Shown in pieces: positions 18,737 to 27,732 of a stretch of 64,000 nucleotides of DNA. The stretch is from positions 2,067,001 to 2,131,000 of the forward strand of contig JADJPV010000001.1 of NCBI GenBank assembly GCA_016713085.1, read 5' to 3'. The notes under the pieces are model-generated. The model saw only the letters and a program-made list of their open reading frames with translations. It did not search any database and had not been told where the DNA came from. This stretch comes from Chitinophagaceae bacterium (GTDB lineage: Bacteria; Bacteroidota; Bacteroidia; Chitinophagales; Chitinophagaceae). The translations under genes were made by a program, and so were the position numbers. The stretch's first letter is position 1. Each line of letters begins with the position of its first letter.

Positions 18737-18889
18737 TCAGAACAGTGAATAAATAAAAGGTGCAACTGCGCTGCTTCCTCCAAAAATCAACAATGCGCCA
18801 AGCAGCAGCATAAAAATAATAATAGGGGCAAGCCACCATTTTTTCCGTTCTTTTAAGAAGGACCACATGTCTTTCAGAAATTCAATCAT
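18737..18889 (-). CDS. DUF5989-like 50-residue membrane microprotein
   Basis: A clean 50-codon frame starts MIEFLKDMWSFLKERKKWW, followed by one long hydrophobic helix (LAPIIIFMLLLGALLIFGG) and a short tail ending YSLF. It fits the DUF5989 family, which is typically found next to NodU-type carbamoyltransferases and SxtJ, and is close in size to SxtK of saxitoxin loci as I recall it. It begins 24 bases after the carbamoyltransferase stop and ends one base before SxtJ. The function is unknown. Confidence 0.75.
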   Translation of the reverse strand: MIEFLKDMWSFLKERKKWWLAPIIIFMLLLGALLIFGGSSAVAPFIYSLF

Positions 18890-18913
18890 AGTATTAAAGT
18901 TAGAATGTCTTTT

Positions 18914-20777
18914 TTAATCTGGTTGCATATTTTTCTTCCAGTCGTCTTTTTCTTTCCATTCAGGCTGATCTTTTTTACTGAAGAGATAGTTTTCAATAAT
19001 CAGGTAGTCCATTTCCGTACGCATAAAACATTGATAGGCTTCAAGCGGAGTACAAACAACCGGCTCACCTCTTACATTGAAACTGGTGTTCACGAGCACT
19101 GAACAACCGGTAAGTTGTTTAAAGGCTGTAAGCAAATCATGAAAAGGTTTGTTGGTTGATGCATGTACCGTTTGAATGCGTGCCGAGTAATCAATATGTG
19201 TAATGGCAGGTAAACTGCTTTTCTGGAAATATAATTTCTGATTGATGGTTTGCTGATGATAATTTTCAGGAACTGCATTTTGTAATTCTTTCTTTACCTG
19301 TTGCACCAGCAACATGTAGGGCGAAGGCGTTGTCAGGTCGAAATAATTTTTTGCATCATCAGCCAGTACAGCAGGAGCAAAAGGACGGAAGCCTTCCCTG
19401 AATTTAATCTTCAGGTTGAGTTTCTTCTGCATTTCAGGATTGCGTGGATCTGCAAGAATACTCCGGTTGCCCAATGCTCTTGGTCCGAATTCCATTCTTC
19501 CCTGGAACCAGCCAATGGCATTGCCTTCATTCAATACTCTTGCCACCAATTCATAAAGTGGCTCTCGTTCTTCGTATCGTTTAAATTTTGCTTTGAATGC
19601 AGCAGCAGCACTTTTGTATTTCTTCATCACTAAAAGAAGGTCCGAGATAAGCACCTTTCATGTCATCCATTTCAGCAGAAGGCACTCTTTCTTTTTCAAA
19701 GTAGATATGATGTGCTGCCAATGCCGCACCAACAGCACCGCCTGCATCACCACTTGCCGGTTGAATAAAAAGTTTATCAAACAGTTGTTCATTCTGCAGT
19801 TTGCCATTGGCAACGCAGTTCAATGCCACACCGCCTGACAAGCAAATATTCTTGCAGCCAGTTAATTCTTTTGCATGCTTTGCAAGTTTCAATACAATTT
19901 CTTCTGTTACCTGCTGAATGGCCAAGCCCAAGTTGCAATGCTGTTGCTGTAAATCATCCTCCGGTTCTCTTCTTGCAAACCCAAATATCTGTTTGAATGC
20001 ATCGTCCTTTACCATACGCAGACCAACTGCATAGTTGAAATATTTCTGATCAAGAAACACAGAGCCATCTTCAAAAATGGTTACCAGGTTGTTTTTAATT
20101 TTACTGACGAACTCAATTGTTTGTGCGGATGTTGGATCGCCATAAGGAGCCAGCCCCATCAATTTATATTCACCGCTGTTTACTTTAAAACCGAGATAAT
20201 AAGTGAAGGCAGAGTATAGCAGCCCAACCGAATGCGGAAAATTCAACTGCTTCAGTATTTCAATATTTTTACCGCTGCCTTTGCAGATGGTTGTTGTTGC
20301 CCACTCGCCCACACCGTCAATGGTGAGGATGGCTGCTTCATCAAAAGGGGATGGATAAAAAGCAGAAGCTGCATGGCTGAGATGATGCTCAGGGAACAAC
20401 AGTTTTAATTTCTTTTTATCATAGGCCTGAATCTTTTTTAATTCGTCCCGGATGATTTTTTTCAGAAATAATTTTTCATTGAGCCATACAGGCATCGCCA
20501 TCATAAAAGAGGCAATTCCTTTTGGTGCAAATGCATAATAGGTTTCAAGTAAACGCTCAAACTTCAGCAGAGGTTTATCATAAAAGACAACCGTTTCGAG
20601 ATCGTTAATGGAAATGTTTGCTTCTTTCAAACAATAAGCAACAGCTTTTGAAGGGAAGCCGGAATCATGTTTCTTACGGGTGAAGCGTTCTTCCTGTGCA
20701 GCGGCAATAATCTCTCCGTCTTTAATGATGGCAGCGGCTGAATCGTGGTAGAAAGCTGAAATGCCCAGAATGTACAT
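18914..20777 (-). CDS. NodU/CmcH-type O-carbamoyltransferase (one frame break)
   Basis: The enzyme transfers carbamoyl from carbamoyl phosphate, via a carbamoyl-adenylate, to a hydroxyl group. The N-terminal ASKHA-fold Kae1-like domain starts MYILGISAFYHDSAAAI, with metal-site residues in LFPEHHLSHAASAFYPS, the TIDGVGEW block and LSGGVALNCVANG. The C-terminal YrdC-like domain has GWFQGRMEFGPRALGNRSIL and VNTSFNVRGEPVV. The frame breaks near 19620. Removing one base gives 621 codons, the usual length. It leads the DUF5989-SxtJ-SGNH group. The acceptor is unknown; sugar or natural-product hydroxyls are typical. Confidence 0.9.
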
Positions 20778-20889
20778 AAGTGCAAAATAATTATTTTGAA
20801 TTAAATCAAAGATGATTTTAGTTAGCAGGAATGGTTAGTCTGCATTTATCTCTTAACAGGGAAATCGGTCAGCTTTTTCGTTAACTGAG

Positions 20890-21975
20890 TTATTTGATGA
20901 TAAGCCTTAATTCATCAGTCAACAGATTGGCCACTTTCACAGATCCTTTTTTATTGAAATGAATGAAGTCGTAAAAATAGGCTGTGTTTTTCGGCATCAG
21001 TTTCGACAGATCAATCACTGCTGTCTGGTTTTGAAATGAACGCACCACATTGTTATACTCTTCCAGCACCTGTTCCTGCAGCAGGTTGTTTTTGATATTG
21101 CCATCAATTGGATAATACTTTGTATCCATTTTCATCCCTGTGGCTGAATCAACATAAGCGCCGTATAAAGAAGGCTGAGTTAATAAGATGGGTTGTATTC
21201 CGTTTGTTTTGCAAAGAGTAATAATTTCCTGCAATCTTGTTTGATAACCGGTGAGATAAGTTTTCTGATGCTCCAGTTGCTGCTTTACAAAAGAAGCTGA
21301 GAGTGTTGTATCAGGAAGTGTTTTAAAATCAACCTCTTTATGAATTAACCCTTTTTTATAAGCCAGACGGACAGAATAAAATTGAAAGACAGTTGAACCG
21401 ATTTCTGTTTTAAGAAGAACAGATTTTAAAAACTGGTTCACAGATGTAAAGTGAATTCTGTTGTCATTCATCAAATCGAAGCTTTCAGGTTTTTCTGTTT
21501 CCACATCATTGACGCCTGTTAACAGCAGTATATATTTCGGTTTCAGTTTCAATACATATTCTTTCAGTAAATGCAAATGACCAAAGGTTGAATGCCCGTC
21601 AATTCCTGCGTTGTTGATCCATAAATTGGGAATAGAATCTTTCAATGACTCACCTAATAAGAAAGGCCATGTTGTACTGTCGCTTAAAAACCTGCATTCA
21701 GTAGTGCTGCCGCCAATGGTTATAATTGAGTTGAGTTTGAAAATACTGTCCGTTGGTTCTGGTCCACGAAAACCCAGTGAGTTTCTCGAATAATAAATCT
21801 GCTTATCTAGTTGTGAGATCCATTTATTTTCAAACACCGCTTTCTGATTGGCAGGTAATACAAGCTTCCCCTGTTTGGTATAGGTTGCAAAGGGATTGTA
21901 AATCCGCAAAACAATGTCGCAGAGCAGTAGCGCCACAACCAAGCCAAACAAAAGTGCTTTGAGATTTTTTCTCAT
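20890..21975 (-). CDS. Membrane-anchored SGNH hydrolase-like protein
   Basis: This 361-residue protein has an N-terminal membrane helix (residues 8-24) and SGNH blocks: SIITIGGSTTEC (Ser near 88), NNAGIDGHSTFGHL, LLLTGVNDVE (Asn near 155) and the C-terminal DFIHFNKKGS containing the Asp/His pair. It lies between the carbamoyltransferase and the carB N-half, all on the minus strand. It is similar in architecture to the SGNH gene at 17156 but not a recent duplicate. A role in modifying the same product as the carbamoyltransferase is inference only. Confidence 0.8.
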   Translation of the reverse strand: MRKNLKALLFGLVVALLLCDIVLRIYNPFATYTKQGKLVLPANQKAVFENKWISQLDKQIYYSRNSLGFRGPEPTDSIFKLNSIITIGGSTTECRFLSDSTTWPFLLGESLKDSIPNLWINNAGIDGHSTFGHLHLLKEYVLKLKPKYILLLTGVNDVETEKPESFDLMNDNRIHFTSVNQFLKSVLLKTEIGSTVFQFYSVRLAYKKGLIHKEVDFKTLPDTTLSASFVKQQLEHQKTYLTGYQTRLQEIITLCKTNGIQPILLTQPSLYGAYVDSATGMKMDTKYYPIDGNIKNNLLQEQVLEEYNNVVRSFQNQTAVIDLSKLMPKNTAYFYDFIHFNKKGSVKVANLLTDELRLIIK

Positions 21976-22024
21976 AGAATGAAGTTATCTAAAATAACAA
22001 TTACCACAGAGGCACGGAAGCACA

Positions 22025-22053
22025 GAAAAGAAAAAGCATGACTTATGTCATGC
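22025..22053 (-). terminator. Intrinsic terminator downstream of the carB N-half
   Basis: The stem GCATGAC / GTCATGC with an ATAA loop is followed on the minus strand by TTTTTCTTTT. It lies about 100 bases after the carB N-half stop and separates it from the SGNH gene at 20890. Confidence 0.7.
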
Positions 22054-22110
22054 TCATTATTTTTATTTTGTTGATGTGGTAGTTCCAAAACCAGGATTTG
22101 TACAGTTGCA

Positions 22111-22150
22111 CCGTCCCCTCTCTACAGGAGAGGGGAATGAGGGGTGAGGT
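22111..22150. repeat. CCCCTCT/AGAGGGG palindromic repeat
   Basis: TCCCCTCTCT and AGGAGAGGGGA form a stem followed by ATGAGGGGTGAGGT. It abuts the 3' end of the carB N-half gene. Confidence 0.6.
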
Positions 22151-22152
22151 CT

Positions 22153-23798
22153 TTATTCAAACGTACTGTAGTAATACGGGGTCTTCGCTTCAAACTCTGC
22201 ACTGCAGGTATCCACCATTTTGTATACTCTGGTAATGCCCCAGGCTTTCCGCTTTTCATACAATTCATCTTCGCTTGCATCTTCTTTCATGATGCGGCAA
22301 ATCTGTTCGTCACCAAAGCCCATGCGTTTTGCTTCACGTAACAATTCTTTGGTGATGCTTTGCATATCATGCTTCATCAACTCCCTTTCCATGTTCACTA
22401 TATCCTGAATCTGGTAAATAAACCAGCGGTCGATCTTGGTTGCTTCCACAATTGTTTTCACACTCACACCAGCCATCAGTGCATCTTTAATACGGAAGAT
22501 GCGGTCCCATTTCGGCACTTTGATATATTCAATCAGCTCTTCAGCATGTTTTACACTTTGTCCGTAATAGCCTAAACCAACAGCATTGTTCTCTAAACTC
22601 TGACAGGCTTTTTGAATCGCTTCCGTAAAACTTCTGCCAATGCTCATTACCTCACCAACACTCTTCATCTGTAAACCAAGACGGTCATCAGCACCTTTGA
22701 ATTTATCAAAATTCCAGCGTGGCATTTTAACGATTACATAATCCAGTGCTGGTTCAAAGTAAGCTGAAGTAGTTTGTGTGATCTGGTTTTTCAACTCATC
22801 GAGTGTGTAACCAATAGCCAGTTTCGCAGCAATTTTGCAATAGGATAACCTGTTGCCTTACTTGCCAGCGCAGACGAACGGCTTACACGTGGGTTGATCT
22901 CAACGGAAATAATTTCTTCTGTTTCAGGATTCATGGCAAACTGTACATTACAACCACCGGCAAAATTGCCGAGGCTACGCATCATTTTAATCGCCATGTT
23001 CCGCATGTTCTGAAAAGCGGTATCGCTGAGGGTCATAGCAGGGGCAACGGTAATACTGTCGCCTGTATGCACACCCATGGGATCAAAGTTTTCTACTGTA
23101 CAAATGATCACCACATTATCATTCTTATCACGAAGCAGTTCAAGTTCAAATTCTTTCCAGCCCAGTAAGGCTTTTTCAACCAGCACCTCATGCATGGGGC
23201 TTGCCTGTAAGCCACGTTCCAGTGCACTGTCTAATTCATCTTTATGAAAAACGATGCTGCCACCACTTCCACCTAAGGTAAAAGATGGACGGATCACTAA
23301 CGGAATACCAATTTCCTGTGCAAATTCTTTTCCTTCAAGGAGTGAGTTGGCAACTCTGCTGGGTGCCACACCAACGCCAATCTTAATCATCAACTGGCGG
23401 AATTTCTCCCTGTCTTCAGCAGTGTCAATTGCCTTTACATCCACCCCGATCATGTTCACATTGTACTTTTCCCAAATGCCCATTTCATCAGCCTCTTTAC
23501 AAAGGTTGAGAGCAGTTTGTCCGCCCATGGTAGGTAACACCGAATCAAGTTGAGGATTTTCTTCCAGTATCTTTTCAATGCTTTCAATTGTGAGGGGCCA
23601 CAGGTAAACCTTATCTGCCATCATTGGATCAGTCATAATGGTGGCAGGGTTGCTGTTGATCAGGATCACTTCAATTCCTTCTTCACGAAGACTGCGGGCT
23701 GCTTGTGAACCAGAGTAATCAAATTCACAGGCCTGGCCAATCACAATTGGGCCGCTGCCTACGATCAGCACACTTTTTATCGAATTATCTTTTGGCAT
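22153..23798 (-). CDS. carB: Carbamoyl-phosphate synthase large subunit, N-terminal synthetase half (split gene, one frame break)
   Basis: This half holds the bicarbonate-phosphorylating domain and the oligomerisation domain of CarB: VLIVGSGPIVIGQACEFDYS, RPSFTLGGSGG and EINPRVSRSSALASKATGYP, then YFEPALDYVIVKMPRW. It stops at TPYYYSTFE, exactly where full-length CarB enters its second half. A missing A in the A4 run near 22833 breaks the frame; corrected length is 549 codons. Its partner half is at 15759. A perfect -7 box at 23815 precedes the ATG by 16 bases. No CarA gene is visible here. Confidence 0.92.
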
Positions 23799-23814
23799 GG
23801 GGAGAATTTGGCTG

Positions 23815-23822
23815 CAAAAGTA
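23815..23822 (-). promoter_or_regulatory. Putative -7 box of the carB N-half gene
   Basis: TACTTTTG on the minus strand is an exact TAnnTTTG match, 16 bases before the ATG. Confidence 0.55.
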
Positions 23823-24105
23823 TTGGATTGAACGGAATGAAGAGACGAAAATTTTACATCAGTTATTCAGATTTTTCAAAGCGGTTTTGTAACGAACGTT
23901 AGCAGCTATGTGCGTCTGTATTGGCGACGCTCCGTTTGATAGTTGGAACCCTGTTCAGCTTTTCGCCACAAAGACACAAAATCATGAAGTTCACAAAGAA
24001 AGCTTTCTGGCCTTTCAGTCTTCTGGACTTTGCAGCAAATTGTAATTAATTATCACCATCTGTGTATTCCGTGCCTCAGTGACAAACCGTTTCTTTCATC
24101 TGCCT

Positions 24106-24113
24106 TATTTTTG
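24106..24113 (+). promoter_or_regulatory. Putative -7 box for the M23 peptidase gene
   Basis: TATTTTTG matches the consensus exactly and ends four bases before the ATG at 24118, implying a leaderless or nearly leaderless mRNA. Confidence 0.55.
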
Positions 24114-24117
24114 CCGC

Positions 24118-25829
24118 ATGTTGAAACAATTTTTTATCCTTTGTTTTTCTTTTTCCTTTTTCATTCCACTACTGCTCAGCTTTTCCCGGTCAAAAATTAT
24201 CCAAAGGGCTATTTCCGTAATCCGCAGAACATTCCCATTAAGCTCAATGCGAATTATGGCGAAATGCGTCCCAATCATTTTCACATGGGTCTCGATTTCA
24301 GCACGCAACAGCATGAGAATGTTGCGGAAGTGGCTGTAGCTGATGGATATATTTCGAAAGTAAAGATTGAAGCAGGTGGTTTCGGCAATGCCATTTATAT
24401 CAGTTATCCAAACGGCTACACTTCTCTATATGCTCATTTGAATGCATTTTATCCTGAGTTGCAAAAGTGGGTGATTGAACAGCAATACAAAGCACAGAGT
24501 TGGAAGATTGAACTCAATATTCCACCCAATTTATTCCCTGTAAAGAAAGGACAGTTTATTGCTTACAGTGGTAATACCGGAGGATCACAGGGTCCGCATC
24601 TTCATTTTGAAATCAGGAGAACAAGTGATGAAGCCTGTTTAAATCCATTACTGTTTGATTTTAATATTTATGATATTACTCCTCCCGATTTGAAACGGTT
24701 GGCAATTTATGACCGTAATCAAAGCACTTATGAACAAACACCTAAAACAACCGCATTTGTGAAAGTAGCAGGTGGTTATTCCGTTCCCGGAGGAACGATA
24801 ACAGTGAACAGCAGCCGTATCAGCTTTGCATTGGTTGCAACCGACCGAACTACAGGTGTGCCCAATCCCAATGGAATTTATGAAGCAGTAACCTATGTTG
24901 ATGGTGAACCTGTAAGTGGTTTCCAGGTAGATGATATTGATTATTTAGAAACCCGTTACTTAAATGCACATGCAGATTATAAGATTAAGTCAAACGGCGG
25001 ACCATACTATCAGCATATTACTGCATTACCCGGTGATCGTTTAAAAATGTATCAGAAGTGGAAGGATGATGGAATGGTTGTACTGGAAGATACAGCAACA
25101 CATCAAATAAAAATAGTAGTGAAAGATGCCGCAGGAAACGCATCCAATCTTCAGTTTAAAATAAAAAGAGCAGCAGTTGTTGCAGCACCCGCCAATTATC
25201 AGCACGACAGCAGGTACATGCTTCCCGCACAAATCAACGTGTTTGAAAAGGATGATATTCAACTCACAACAAGTGAAAAGAGTTTGTACGATGCCATCCG
25301 CTTTGTATACAATTATAAAACCAGTGCAACGGCTTATTCAAATATTCATGTATTGCATACACCGGCAATTCCTGTACATGATTCCATGCATATTTTAATC
25401 AAACCAAACAGAATAATTCCGGCTGAATTACAGAACAGGATCATTATGGTGAAAACAGCCAAAGGAAAAACAGATGTCATGAAAACAACTGTAACCAAAG
25501 GCTGGCATGAAGCAAAGTTCAGGGAGTTTGGTGAGGTTCGGCTGGAAGCGGATGCTGTGCCGCCAACCATTGCCATTATGGGAATTAAAGAAGGTGGAAC
25601 TTTGTCAAATGGTGGAAGAATTACCATTGTAGCCAAGGATAACTGGCACGAGATAAAAAACTTCCGGGCTGAACTGGATGGAGAGTGGTTACGTTTTGTG
25701 CAGCGTGGAAATGGATTTACTTACTGGGCCGATGAGCATTGTTCACCAGGAGCACATGAGTTGATGATTCATATTGAAGATGAAGCAGGAAATGTAATGG
25801 AGAGAATTATCAGGTTTACAAGAAAATAA
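24118..25829 (+). CDS. Secreted M23-family metallopeptidase (one frame break)
   Basis: LytM-type zinc peptidases cleave peptidoglycan cross-links. The mature protein has the zinc motifs HFHMGLDFS (HxxxD) and GPHLHFEI (HxH), plus YTSLYAHLN. The region after about residue 200 is beta-rich and may bind the wall. The signal peptide MLKQFFILCFSFSFF is in one frame and its continuation HSTTAQLFPVKNYP in the next. One missing T in the T5 run at 24157-24161 links them, giving 571 codons and a normal cleavage site after TTA. A start at 24030 in the downstream frame would bypass the real signal peptide. Confidence 0.88.
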
Positions 25830-25849
25830 AAGATTGGATGTAAAATAGA

Positions 25850-25925
25850 AACACGGATGACACGGATGTTTGCAGATGATCACAGATCAAATGTGTACTA
25901 ATCCGTTTCAATCAGCGTCACCAGC
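25850..25925. repeat. Word-like intergenic repeat (ACACGGATGACACGGATG)
   Basis: The stretch combines ACACGGATG twice with CACAGATCAAATG, ATCCGTTTCAATCAGCG and CACCAGCGTTTCT. These modular phrases recur between genes in Bacteroidota as I recall. Related phrases are at 22003-22030 and 23960-24090. Confidence 0.45.
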
Positions 25926-25946
25926 GTTTCTATAAAATTATAAGAC

Positions 25947-26456
25947 ATGGCAACAGTGAAAAAGCAGCAACGAAAAAGTTCCCTTTAAAAACTATGTTAC
26001 GAAATTAAAAGCCGGAGATAAAGCACCAGCGTTTAAAGGGGTTGATCAGAATGGAAAGAAAATTGCATCAACTGAGTATAAAGGGAAAAAAATCATTCTT
26101 TATTTCTATCCGCAGGATGATACGCTCAGTTGCACCGCACAGGCATGTAACCTGCGGGATAATTTTGCTGAACTGAAAAAACTGGGTTTTGAAATTATTG
26201 GTGTAAGTGAAGATACTGTTGTAAAGCATAAAAAATTTGAAACAAAATACAGTTTGCCCTTTCGTTTAATTGCTGATGAAAAGCATGAAATGATCGAAGC
26301 TTATGATGTATGGGGAAAGAAACAGTTCATGGGTAAGATTTATGATGGATTGTTGCGTACTACGTTTGTCATTAATGAAAAAGGAATCATTGAGCATATC
26401 ATTCTCCGGCCCAATACAAAAAGCATACAGCTCAGATACTTGAGCTGCTGAAATAA
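25947..26456 (+). CDS. bcp: Thioredoxin-dependent peroxiredoxin, Bcp/PrxQ type (three frame breaks)
   Basis: Bcp reduces peroxides using thioredoxin. The core has the PrxQ motif YFYPQDDTLSCTAQAC, with the peroxidatic Cys near residue 63 and the resolving Cys five residues later. The frame breaks at three A5 runs (25959-25963, 25973-25977, 26418-26422). Adding one A to each gives 171 codons, with the N-terminus MATVKKAATKKVPFKNYVTK and the C-terminus HTAQILELLK. Without correction only the central part from about 25990 to 26450 is open. Confidence 0.88.
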
Positions 26457-26528
26457 GCTGTCAGTTATTTCGTTAGTAAAGAGAATCCGTATCATTTCTT
26501 TTTACAGTAAACTTTAACCAGCCTGTCA

Positions 26529-26861
26529 ATGCGTAAAATCATTGTTATTTTCTTCTTTATTCTAATCGCATTATTGATGAATGCATGCAGGAAAGGAAGT
26601 TCTGATAATAACTGTACAACTGGGTTCTCTGCAACTGTTTCGGTTATTATTCAAACCAATTGCGCATTCAGCAGTGGTTGTCATGGCAGTGGCAGCACAA
26701 ATACTGGCGGTCCGTTTACAAGTTACAGCCTCATCTTCAGTAAAAAAGATCAAATCAAAGCACAGGTGGAAGCAGGTATTATGCCACAAGGCGGAACTCT
26801 GCCTGCAGCTGATAAAACTGCTTTAATCAGCTGGATTAATTGCGGTGCTCCTAATAACTAA
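26529..26861 (+). CDS. Small lipoprotein with cytochrome-c-like C-x5-CH motif
   Basis: This 110-residue protein has a lipoprotein signal ending LLMNAC (Cys20), then TNCAFSSGCHGSG, with Cys45 and Cys51-His52. This is one residue longer than the C-x4-CH of the neighbouring gene and longer than the standard CxxCH haem motif. The end AGIMPQGGTLPAADKTALIS and WINCGAPNN follows the Bacteroidota family of single-domain c-type-cytochrome-like lipoproteins. If haem is bound, Met in the MPQGG segment could be the second axial ligand. It is in tandem with a paralogue at 26966. Confidence 0.7.
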   Translation: MRKIIVIFFFILIALLMNACRKGSSDNNCTTGFSATVSVIIQTNCAFSSGCHGSGSTNTGGPFTSYSLIFSKKDQIKAQVEAGIMPQGGTLPAADKTALISWINCGAPNN

Positions 26862-26965
26862 TTGTTGAATAATTGCCAGTCCCTGTTCAAACATTGAAAA
26901 TCCCTGTTCAGTCTTTTTGCATCTTTTGCATCTTAACAGTAGGCCTAACTTACTCAAAAAAAGTT

Positions 26966-27343
26966 ATGAAAGGACTTACCCTGACAACCGTACTGTTTTC
27001 TTTTGTTTTGATGATGAGCTGCAGTAAATCTGGCTCAGGAACAGGTGGCGGAAACAACGGCGGAGGCACTCCTCCATTTACACCAAATTGCAACGGTGCT
27101 GCTACCAGTTTTGCTACTGATGTAAATCCAATTTTCCAAACGGTATGTGCACAGAGCAGTTGTCATAATTCAGGTTCAGTTAACGGGCCTGGTGCTCTTA
27201 CAGATTTTACGCTGATCAGCGCATCAAAATCATTGATCAGGGCTGCAATCATAAGTGGTGCAATGCCTAAAACAGGTACACTCACTGCTGCACAGAAGAA
27301 CTCCATCATTTGCTGGATTGATGCGGGCGGCGCCAATAATTAA
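26966..27343 (+). CDS. Small lipoprotein with cytochrome-c-like C-x4-CH motif
   Basis: This 125-residue paralogue of the preceding gene has lipobox LMMSC (Cys19), a Gly-rich linker, VCAQSSCHNSG (Cys61, Cys66, His67), and the ending SGAMPKTGTLTAAQKNSIIC WIDAGGANN (broken here for length). ATG 26966 is chosen over 26873 because it begins a clean signal peptide MKGLTLTTVLFSFVLMMSC. A strong terminator follows. Haem binding is inferred from the motif only; the function may be electron transfer or sensing in the outer envelope. Confidence 0.7.
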   Translation: MKGLTLTTVLFSFVLMMSCSKSGSGTGGGNNGGGTPPFTPNCNGAATSFATDVNPIFQTVCAQSSCHNSGSVNGPGALTDFTLISASKSLIRAAIISGAMPKTGTLTAAQKNSIICWIDAGGANN

Positions 27344-27373
27344 CAGATTAAAAAAAAACCATGTTTAAATAGG

Positions 27374-27399
27374 GTGCATCTTTACGATGCACTTTTTTT
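27374..27399 (+). terminator. Intrinsic terminator after the lipoprotein pair
   Basis: GTGCATC / GATGCAC form a 7-bp stem with loop TTTAC, followed by seven Ts. Confidence 0.85.
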
Positions 27400-27720
27400 A
27401 TGCAGATGAACATACGAATCAAAGAAAATTCCTTTCTTGCTTTACTGGCAGCAAAAAAGCTCAAAGCCGACAGAGTAGCCATGGTGATTGGTAAAACCAT
27501 TCATCTGCATAATACTTCAAGGGAAGTTTTTTTAAATGATCAGCGCTGGCTGAAACATGAACTGGTACATATTGAACAATACAAAAAACATGGGCTGTTG
27601 AAGTTTCTTACACTGTATTTGTGGTACAGTATGAAATACGGTTATTATAATAATCCGTTTGAAGTGGAAGCAAGGGAAAAAGAAAAGGAGCTTCCAGACA
27701 GAAGCTCCCCGAAAATTTAA
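27400..27720 (+). CDS. Small HExxH protein (DUF4157-like)
   Basis: This 106-residue protein contains HELVHIEQY (His53-Glu54, His57), a zincin-type HExxH motif, and downstream NNPFEVEARE, whose Glu could be a third metal ligand as in DUF4157/gluzincin-like proteins. A central hydrophobic stretch (LLKFLTLYLWYSM) lies between them. There is no signal peptide. It begins immediately after the terminator of the preceding genes and converges with icd. Catalytic activity is not established. Confidence 0.6.
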   Translation: MQMNIRIKENSFLALLAAKKLKADRVAMVIGKTIHLHNTSREVFLNDQRWLKHELVHIEQYKKHGLLKFLTLYLWYSMKYGYYNNPFEVEAREKEKELPDRSSPKI

Positions 27721-27732
27721 AGTGAAAATATT

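Larger units (their letters stand above)
23799..24117. other. Intergenic region between divergent carB N-half and M23 peptidase genes
   Basis: It holds the carB N-half -7 box (23815-23822) and the M23 gene -7 box (24106-24113). Between them is a stretch built from the phrases GCCACAAAGACACAAAATC and ATCTGTGTATTCCGTGCCTC, a kind of word-like intergenic repeat I recall from many Bacteroidota. No coding or RNA gene is apparent. Confidence 0.5.

Noticed and set aside
17156..21975. A saxitoxin-like toxin pathway
   Set aside because: Only the carbamoyltransferase trio is shared; no polyketide, amidinotransferase or tailoring genes are present.
22036..22053. GCATGAC palindrome as a transcription-factor operator
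   Set aside because: It is followed on the minus strand by a T-rich tract right after the carB N-half gene, so a terminator explains it better.
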